A stretch of DNA of 64,000 nt. It comes from Neokomagataea tanensis (lineage in GTDB: Bacteria > Pseudomonadota > Alphaproteobacteria > Acetobacterales > Acetobacteraceae). The stretch lies in contig NZ_CP032485.1 of assembly GCF_006542335.1 (NCBI RefSeq), positions 529,501 through 593,500 on the forward strand, given 5' to 3'. Shown piece after piece: positions 58,368 to 64,000 of this stretch. The translations under genes and the position numbers were made by a program. Numbering within the stretch: position 1 is the stretch's first letter; each line of letters starts with the position of its first letter. The notes beneath the pieces are model-generated. The model had not been told where the DNA came from. It saw only the letters and a program-made list of their open reading frames with translations, and ran no database searches.

Positions 58368-59903
58368 GTGCAGGAGCGGGAGAGGCGTTGCGGAACCCCC
58401 TCCCCAACACCTTTTTTTGCCGCAAAATCCTGCAAACCGGACAGTGTGCTCTTGGCTGATCATACACCCAACACCTCCGCCGCCTCCCCAAAACCGACCC
58501 CGGGCGGGCACGTCTCCTCCAAGCACGCTTTGCGCCGCAAAGACCGCATACACCACCTGCGCCGTTCCGCGCGCCAAACCCAAACACAGTGGAAGCGCAC
58601 TGCACTTTACTGGGCCGGGGCCGTTTTAATCGGCATCGTCGCAGTTTTGTTCGCGAAATTAGGGGACAGCGCGGCCGACCTCCGCGAGCGCATCATTGAA
58701 TGGCACCCTTGGGTGATGCTGATCCTGTCGCCTATCGGTTTTGCTCTCATCATGTGGGTAACACGAACCGTGTTCCAGGGGGCGCAGGGCTCCGGCATAC
58801 CGCAGACAATTGCAACTCTGCACATTGACGACTTCAAAATTGTTGATCGCATTCTCTCCTTCCGCATTGCGCTCGGCAAAGTCCTCATGACATGCCTTGG
58901 GATTATCTGCGGTGCATCCGTTGGTCGCGAAGGCCCCAGTGTACAGGTGGGCGCTTTCATCATGCACAGCTTCTCGCGAGTACTCGGACAATCCAGTATT
59001 TCTGCACGCAGAAGCATGATTTTGGCTGGCGGCGCTGCAGGCATGGCTGCGGCCTTTAACACCCCCCTTGCAGGCATTGTGTTCGCCATCGAAGAATTGT
59101 CTCACTCATTCGAACAACGCACATCTGGCCGCACTCTTACCGTTGTCGTCCTTTCAGGTGTTACAGCAATCGCCCTATTGGGAAATTACACATATTTCGG
59201 CCATGCGGACGTAGACGTTCCGGTCGGAACAGCGTGGATTGCCGTTTTAACCTGCGGTATTCTGGGCGGGCTGGCCGGAGGAAGCTTTTCCTCCCTCATC
59301 ATCCGCATATCGCGTGGTTTGCCTAAGCCCATCGGCCCTTTTGCGGCCAAACACCCGATCCTCTTTGCTGGCATTTGTGGGTTTATCACGGCTGTTATCG
59401 GTATTCTTTCTCACGGCCAAACATACGGCACGGGGTACGCACAATCCCGAGCCATCTTTGCTGGCACCGAGCATTATCCGGCCTCCTTCTTTGTACTTAA
59501 ATACATCGCTATGGTCGTCTCGTACTGCTCAGGCGTGCCGGGCGGCATGTTTGCACCATGCCTCGCCGTTGGCGCTGGAATAGGCGGTTGGGTCGAGCAG
59601 TTCCTTCCCCACACCAACCCGGGGGCTGTCGTCCTGCTCGGAACTGTTGCATATTTTTGTGGCGTTGCTCAGTGCCCGCTTACAGCTACCATCATCGTGA
59701 TGGAAATGTGCGATAACCAACAAGTTACTCTCGCACTGCTCGCAACATCCTTCCTTGCTTTCGGTGTATCACGAATGGTGTGTCCCCGCCCCCTCTACGG
59801 TGCGCTGGCAGACCGTTTCCTCGAAGCAGTAGACCGCAAGCACAGGGGCATCAGTAAAAGGCGCCCCAAACCTCCCGCCACCTCGGACGAACGCGTTCCC
59901 TAA
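58368..59903 (+). CDS. CLC-type chloride channel / H+-Cl- antiporter
   Basis: A 511-residue CLC-type protein. Selectivity motifs are QGSGIPQTIATL (GSGIP), GREGPSVQVG (gating Glu), PGGMFAPCLAVGAGIG and GTVAYFCGVAQCPLTATIIVMEM. The start GTG 58368 gives a 70-residue hydrophilic, Pro/Ser-rich N-terminal extension without a good ribosome binding site, so the true start may be later. The proton-exit Glu cannot be assigned from sequence alone. An intrinsic terminator follows. Confidence 0.92.
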   Translation: MQERERRCGTPSPTPFFAAKSCKPDSVLLADHTPNTSAASPKPTPGGHVSSKHALRRKDRIHHLRRSARQTQTQWKRTALYWAGAVLIGIVAVLFAKLGDSAADLRERIIEWHPWVMLILSPIGFALIMWVTRTVFQGAQGSGIPQTIATLHIDDFKIVDRILSFRIALGKVLMTCLGIICGASVGREGPSVQVGAFIMHSFSRVLGQSSISARRSMILAGGAAGMAAAFNTPLAGIVFAIEELSHSFEQRTSGRTLTVVVLSGVTAIALLGNYTYFGHADVDVPVGTAWIAVLTCGILGGLAGGSFSSLIIRISRGLPKPIGPFAAKHPILFAGICGFITAVIGILSHGQTYGTGYAQSRAIFAGTEHYPASFFVLKYIAMVVSYCSGVPGGMFAPCLAVGAGIGGWVEQFLPHTNPGAVVLLGTVAYFCGVAQCPLTATIIVMEMCDNQQVTLALLATSFLAFGVSRMVCPRPLYGALADRFLEAVDRKHRGISKRRPKPPATSDERVP

Positions 59904-59910
59904 TCCCCCG

Positions 59911-59936
59911 CCCCGGCCTCTTGGTCGGGGTTTTTT
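59911..59936 (+). terminator. Intrinsic terminator after CLC gene
   Basis: CCCCGGCC and GGTCGGGG form a GC-rich stem with a short loop, followed by TTTTTT. A standard rho-independent terminator. Confidence 0.92.
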
Positions 59937-59978
59937 GTAACTGTGTTTTACAGAACACACATAATTTGCAATATAACA

Positions 59979-59999
59979 AAATGCGAATGTTTCTCATTT
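59979..59999 (+). promoter_or_regulatory. Fur box upstream of siderophore receptor gene
   Basis: AATGCGAATGTTTCTCATT in an AT-rich region is a good match to the Fur operator consensus and lies about 60 bases before the receptor ATG. Iron-dependent repression by Fur is expected. Confidence 0.7.
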
Positions 60000-60059
60000 A
60001 CATCTTTTGTTAAAAAAACTAGCCCTCCCTCAAATCACATTTGGTTTTAGGGAAATTCA

Positions 60060-62396
60060 ATGTCGCCTTTCCACCGGCTCTGCCTTCTCAGCAGCTCATC
60101 GTTATTTGTGACAGCTCTCAGCTTCACCGCAGCGCAACCCAGCTTGGCAGCGCAACACAAGCACACCCATCATGGACAAACTGCACATACGAAAACATCG
60201 GCATCGCGCCATGCCAATGCCACAACTCAAACAGCTCCCAGCCCTGTAGCAAGCGGCACCACTGCACAAGCACACCCGCAAGCACCGAAAACAGACACGT
60301 CGATTGAAGCACAAGGCGATGAAGACCGCTTTACTGCTTGGGGCCATTCACATCCGCAACTCACTGGGACATCGCCCAATCCGAAATTTACCGCCTCTTT
60401 GCTCAACACACCGCGCAGCGTATCCGTCATCACGCATGAGCAAATGAAGCTGGTGAATGCCACCTCCTTTGAGGAAGCCCTACGAACCGTACCCGGTATC
60501 AGCTTCCGTGGCGGTGATGCATATGCTGTACCGGGAGGGAATTATCCGGTCATTCGCGGCTTTGGCTCATTTAGCAACATGTATATTGATGGCCTACGTG
60601 ATAGCGGCGTCTCTCAACGCGAAACATTTGACGTTGATGAAATTGAAGTGCTCAAAGGCCCTGGCTCTGTTTATGGCGGGCGTGGCGGATTGGGTGGCCA
60701 AATCAATATCACCACAAAGAAAGCACAACTAGGCAACCTCACATCCGGGCAAATCGGTTTTGGCACAGCCGCATATAAGCGCGGTACTCTCGATATTAAC
60801 CGTCAGATTGGTTCATCAACGGCCGTACGCCTCAACGCCATGGGCGCGGACGGTGACACTGCTGGCCGCGCCCCCACCGGCGCGCATAAATGGGGCGTAG
60901 CACCATCTGTCTCGTTCGGCTTGGGCACCCCAACACGACTGACACTTGGCTATTATCACCTCTACAGCTTTGGCATGCCCGATTATTCAGCACCGTATGA
61001 CAAAGTAACGCATGAGCCTTTAGCTATTCCCCGTCATCTCGTCCTAGGCCTTAAGGACAGAGACTTTGAACGCAGCACGACCAATATGGGTCAAATCATT
61101 TTCGAACGCGATTTGTGGAAGAATTTTACCTTCAGAAACACCGTTCAATGGACCAGCACTCAGTACGATTTTATTGCCACCAATCCGCAATGGGTTAGTA
61201 CTGCGCTGAACAATCCTAATATTTCACTGCAAGCAAAATCAGGCCTCTATCATACTGATAACGCTCAAGAGCAAGCGATGCTTATGGGCAAGTTTAACAC
61301 TGGTTTCATCCACCACTCCATCAATAGCGGGATCGAACTCTCCCGCGAGCGGACACAGCGCCTCTCGTATTATATGCGTGATTCCAAGGGCAATAACATG
61401 CGCGCAGGCGCTCCCTGCAACATTGCCTACAACTGCATCTCCGCCCTTAACCTCTCGAGTTGGAATGTTAACAACCCGTGGACAGGCTCCTACACTGTAG
61501 GGGAGCCGGGCGTCCCGCAACTCAATACAAATACGACGACAGGCTCTGCTTACGCATTTGATACAATGAGCATGTTCAACGACCGCCTTTATATCAATGG
61601 CGGCGTACGCTTTGATCGTTTTATGACATATGCCAAGCAAGGCACGTTAGGCCTCAGCAACAACCAAAGCTTTGTTAACTATCAAGCGGGCGCCGTTTAC
61701 AAACCCATCAAACCTGTCAGCATTTACTTCTCTTATGCCACCGCTTCAAACCCGGTAGGCGTCGAAGCCGGAGCAGACGGGCAAGTCGCGCTTAATGCTA
61801 CAAACAGCAAGCTTGCACCACAAAACGGCAAGAACACTGAAGTTGGCGCCAAAGCGGACCTGCTCCACGGCAATCTCTCCGTAACGGGCTCTCTCTTCAA
61901 CGGCAAAATGACCAATGCTCAGGTTTCTAACGGCATCGGTGGCATGATTAACGCAGGGACACAGCGTGTCCGCGGTGCGGAAATCAATGTTGCAGGGCAC
62001 CTGACGCGACGTTGGGATATGTTTGGCGGTTGGACGTATCTTGACAGCACCGTACTTGATGGTGGCCCAACACATGCAAATATTGGCAAGCGTTTTCCCT
62101 ACACCCCCGGAAATTCAATTGCCCTGTGGAGCACTTACCGCATTCTACCCCAATTCAAATTTGGCGGCGGCGTGACTTATATGAGCAAGCGCTACACCAA
62201 TGTTAACAACCAGACTTGGGTACCATCATACGTCCGGTTGGACATGGTGGCCGACTACCAGATTACGCCAACGCTTGACCTGCAAGGTAACCTGCAGAAC
62301 TTAACAAACAAGCGGTACTATGATCGCATTTATACAAATTACGCACGCATCGCAGCAGGGCGTGCCGTCACCTTCCAGCTGACATACCGCCACTAA
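60060..62396 (+). CDS. TonB-dependent siderophore receptor (catecholate, Fiu/FhuA-type)
   Basis: A 778-residue outer-membrane receptor. The signal peptide ends near PSLAA, followed by a His/Thr-rich linker. The plug includes ASLLNTPRSVSVITHEQM, FEEALRTVPGISFRGGD, IRGFGSFSNMYIDGLRDSG and EVLKGPGSVYGGRGGLGGQINITTK. The barrel has LYINGGVRFDRFM, SIYFSYATASNPVG and NLQNLTNKRYYDRIY, and the C terminus ends in a Tyr/His-terminated strand. The blocks fit the TIGR01783-type siderophore receptors. An upstream Fur box supports iron control. Confidence 0.95.
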   Translation: MSPFHRLCLLSSSSLFVTALSFTAAQPSLAAQHKHTHHGQTAHTKTSASRHANATTQTAPSPVASGTTAQAHPQAPKTDTSIEAQGDEDRFTAWGHSHPQLTGTSPNPKFTASLLNTPRSVSVITHEQMKLVNATSFEEALRTVPGISFRGGDAYAVPGGNYPVIRGFGSFSNMYIDGLRDSGVSQRETFDVDEIEVLKGPGSVYGGRGGLGGQINITTKKAQLGNLTSGQIGFGTAAYKRGTLDINRQIGSSTAVRLNAMGADGDTAGRAPTGAHKWGVAPSVSFGLGTPTRLTLGYYHLYSFGMPDYSAPYDKVTHEPLAIPRHLVLGLKDRDFERSTTNMGQIIFERDLWKNFTFRNTVQWTSTQYDFIATNPQWVSTALNNPNISLQAKSGLYHTDNAQEQAMLMGKFNTGFIHHSINSGIELSRERTQRLSYYMRDSKGNNMRAGAPCNIAYNCISALNLSSWNVNNPWTGSYTVGEPGVPQLNTNTTTGSAYAFDTMSMFNDRLYINGGVRFDRFMTYAKQGTLGLSNNQSFVNYQAGAVYKPIKPVSIYFSYATASNPVGVEAGADGQVALNATNSKLAPQNGKNTEVGAKADLLHGNLSVTGSLFNGKMTNAQVSNGIGGMINAGTQRVRGAEINVAGHLTRRWDMFGGWTYLDSTVLDGGPTHANIGKRFPYTPGNSIALWSTYRILPQFKFGGGVTYMSKRYTNVNNQTWVPSYVRLDMVADYQITPTLDLQGNLQNLTNKRYYDRIYTNYARIAAGRAVTFQLTYRH

Positions 62397-62510
62397 CCTG
62401 TCGGTTTCAAACACAGCTTTGACGTGAAGCCATAAACCGAGAGAACCGACCGGGCACTGCCCCGGCCGGCCCCTTTCGGCACACGCAAAGAGTTTTACTG
62501 GGGGATCTGA

Positions 62511-63236
62511 ATGCGGCTTATATCCCGTTTGTCTCTTATACTTTTCTTCTTGTTCGTGGGGGCACCGCCCCTTCTTGCCAGCAGCGCTTTTGTCGTGTTG
62601 GAGCGCCTGGGCAAACCAACTATTGTTATGACCGAAGTCTCATCCGACGAGGCTTATAATCCATCTGTCCTCACCCGTTTGTCGGCCTATACGCCTCATG
62701 GAATACCTATCGCGCTTTTGCACCACGAGGACACTCAACACATAACGCTCGACAAACAGCCGAATGCAGCCGCCATAATAGTACAGGCGAATTTCGGCTT
62801 TCACGCCCGCCTCCCCAAAGACGACCACTGGACTTGGCAACGCAAAACTCTTCTGAAAGGCGCGACCATAGGGTTGCAGGCGATTAAGGAAAGCGTGAAT
62901 TTATACATCTCATCACCGCTTAACCTCAAAGCGCACGGCCTCCACGTCGAGATCATACCGCTGGTGGACCCGTTAAACCTTCATCGTGGAGATCGTTTGC
63001 CTCTCCAAGTTCTTCTTGAGGGGAAACCGCTTCCCAATGTCCGCGTAAACGAAAACTTCCTCAACTCACTCAGCGAAGTGACCAAGCCTACGGATAATGA
63101 AGGCAGAACCTCTGCATATATCCATGCTGACCAAGTCAATGTTTTACAAATTACTTACGAGCAACCGCTACAACACGACCCGGATGCCGATTTCATACGC
63201 TATAACAGCGCACTCACTTTTCATGCAGCTCAGTAA
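62511..63236 (+). CDS. DUF4198-type exported protein
   Basis: A 241-residue exported protein with a signal peptide (LSLILFFLFVGAPPLLASS). Blocks ALLHHEDTQ, FHARLPKDDHWTWQRK, IIPLVDPLNLHRGDRLPLQVLLEGKPLPNVRV and TDNEGRTSAYIH match DUF4198, a family with NikM-like beta domains that often serves in metal uptake. It lies 114 bases downstream of the siderophore receptor and may be cotranscribed; TGGGGGAT precedes the ATG. In this context an iron-related periplasmic role is inferred. Confidence 0.8.
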   Translation: MRLISRLSLILFFLFVGAPPLLASSAFVVLERLGKPTIVMTEVSSDEAYNPSVLTRLSAYTPHGIPIALLHHEDTQHITLDKQPNAAAIIVQANFGFHARLPKDDHWTWQRKTLLKGATIGLQAIKESVNLYISSPLNLKAHGLHVEIIPLVDPLNLHRGDRLPLQVLLEGKPLPNVRVNENFLNSLSEVTKPTDNEGRTSAYIHADQVNVLQITYEQPLQHDPDADFIRYNSALTFHAAQ

Positions 63237-63244
63237 ATTATGGG

Positions 63245-63272
63245 GAGTGTAGGGCCGTTAAACCCTACACTC
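63245..63272. terminator. Terminator between convergent genes
   Basis: GAGTGTAGGG (63245-63254) pairs with CCCTACACTC (63263-63272), a perfect 10-bp stem with an eight-base loop, between convergent DUF4198 and acid phosphatase genes. Confidence 0.75.
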
Positions 63273-63285
63273 TCCACATCCAAAA

Positions 63286-64000
63286 TTACTGCGCAGAGAG
63301 AACAGAATGCGCGGCGGCATCAGCCTCTACCTTGCACTCACCTGCGTCAGGCGCACCATTAGGAGTTGCCAACTGCGCTTCCAACTCCTGCTTCGCAGCC
63401 GCTAGATCATCTTGGATCGCGGGGTCTGCCAAAAGCGTATCCATTTCGGTCGATGCATTCAGGTAGCCTGCCTGTACGTCCGACTTCCAATGCACACCGC
63501 AAACTACCCGGCTCTCACCAAATACGCGGCCACGCTGCAAAATTGCGGTTGCATGCTCTGGCATCAGATGCGCCAGCAGCAATGCCATGCCGAAACCAGC
63601 CGTTGTGTGCCCTGAAGGGTAAGAGGAATGCAGCCCTAACCCTTTAAATGGCGTGCAAATTGGCAAAGAGGTACCGACGAATGGCCGTGTACGGTGCCAA
63701 AAGTCCTTCACTTCGGACGTACGGTGAATCGTCGCAGGCTCAAGACGCGCCAAAACCGTCTGCAAGTGCGGTGCTTTGGTAAGGTCTAGTGTATGTCCTA
63801 CAGCGCATGAAAAATCCGCCACGAGGTGCGCGGGCTCAAGGTCCGCATCACGCACAGCCAAATCCCAGCGCGGGGTGCCCTTCAATGCTCGGGTCGCGTG
63901 AAAAACACGGTCATCGTCTTGTTGTGCAGCACTACCTGGCACAGGCGGAGGGGGCAAAACAATACGCGCATCAGGCGCTGCACTATCGGGCAAAGGTTGT
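63286..64000 (-). CDS. Class A acid phosphatase (PhoN-like, PAP2 superfamily), 5' end cut
   Basis: A PAP2-superfamily phosphatase with the three-part motif KDFWHRTRP, SYPSGHTTAG and SRVVCGVHWKSDVQAG, in that order, typical of periplasmic nonspecific class A acid phosphatases. The catalytic His is in SGHT and the last motif is SRxxxGxHxxxD. The frame is open to the right edge and no signal peptide is visible, so the true start lies beyond the window. An internal TTG at 63993 is not accepted as the start. The protein ends VLSAQ. Confidence 0.88.
   Translation of the reverse strand, partial: QPLPDSAAPDARIVLPPPPVPGSAAQQDDDRVFHATRALKGTPRWDLAVRDADLEPAHLVADFSCAVGHTLDLTKAPHLQTVLARLEPATIHRTSEVKDFWHRTRPFVGTSLPICTPFKGLGLHSSYPSGHTTAGFGMALLLAHLMPEHATAILQRGRVFGESRVVCGVHWKSDVQAGYLNASTEMDTLLADPAIQDDLAAAKQELEAQLATPNGAPDAGECKVEADAAAHSVLSAQ

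Overview
The window is a bacterial chromosome segment, very probably from an acetic acid bacterium (Acetobacteraceae, Alphaproteobacteria). This rests on the gene set: ALAS-type hemA, fused ispDF, ATP12 chaperone, type II NADH dehydrogenase, metZ under a SAM-II riboswitch, two Fur-controlled TonB receptors and two huge AsmA-like proteins. I cannot fix the genus from sequence alone. Almost every base is used by densely packed housekeeping genes. I see no insertion sequence, prophage, CRISPR array or defence island.

Layout. 1-7.3 kb: secA (3' end outside the window), parvulin PPIase, argJ, ndh, a 2OG-Fe dioxygenase and a small secreted protein. 7.3-11.8 kb: tRNA-Gly(CCC), SAM-II riboswitch with metZ, apaG, DUF1543, a periplasmic cupin and ispDF. 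11.9-14.2 kb: a methyl-accepting chemotaxis protein whose sensor half is strikingly AT-rich. 14.2-16.7 kb: alpha/beta hydrolase and succinate-semialdehyde-type dehydrogenase. 17.1-29.7 kb: a long minus-strand run of ATP12, AsmA, RluA-type pseudouridine synthase, RarA, a DUF3971/YhdP-like protein, Bcp, a Gly/Pro-rich secreted protein, two related secreted proteins and aat. 30-32 kb: EcsC, a secreted protein and an EVE-domain protein. 32-39 kb: a compact cytochrome c maturation operon, ccmC-D-E-F-G-H-I, then a zinc-ribbon membrane protein and fumC. 39-43 kb: S10 carboxypeptidase and a bacteriophytochrome histidine kinase. 43-47.5 kb (minus): purF, cvpA, a HisE-like remnant, and thiC with its TPP riboswitch. 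47.6-52.2 kb: Fur box, TonB receptor, hemA and a degenerate EAL protein. 52.5-59.9 kb: MFS transporter, FAD oxidoreductase, UPF0114 membrane protein, two tandem CDF metal transporters and a CLC channel. 60-64 kb: Fur box, siderophore receptor, DUF4198 protein and a class A acid phosphatase cut by the right edge.

The most important technical observation is that four genes (DUF3971 protein, a small secreted protein, ccmF, bacteriophytochrome) are each broken by an apparent loss of one base that maps to a G or C run of five or six. In all four, adding one base restores a full-length protein. This looks like systematic homopolymer contraction in the assembly; slippage or phase variation at G-tracts is the biological alternative.

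The most interesting biology is a bacteriophytochrome (biliverdin-binding Cys, PAS-GAF-PHY, HisKA_2 kinase) in a presumed acetic acid bacterium, a chimeric chemoreceptor whose ribosome binding site sits in a hairpin, a catalytically dead EAL protein next to hemA, and a HisE-like protein that has lost its metal-binding residues. I did not find a convincing new multi-gene system.
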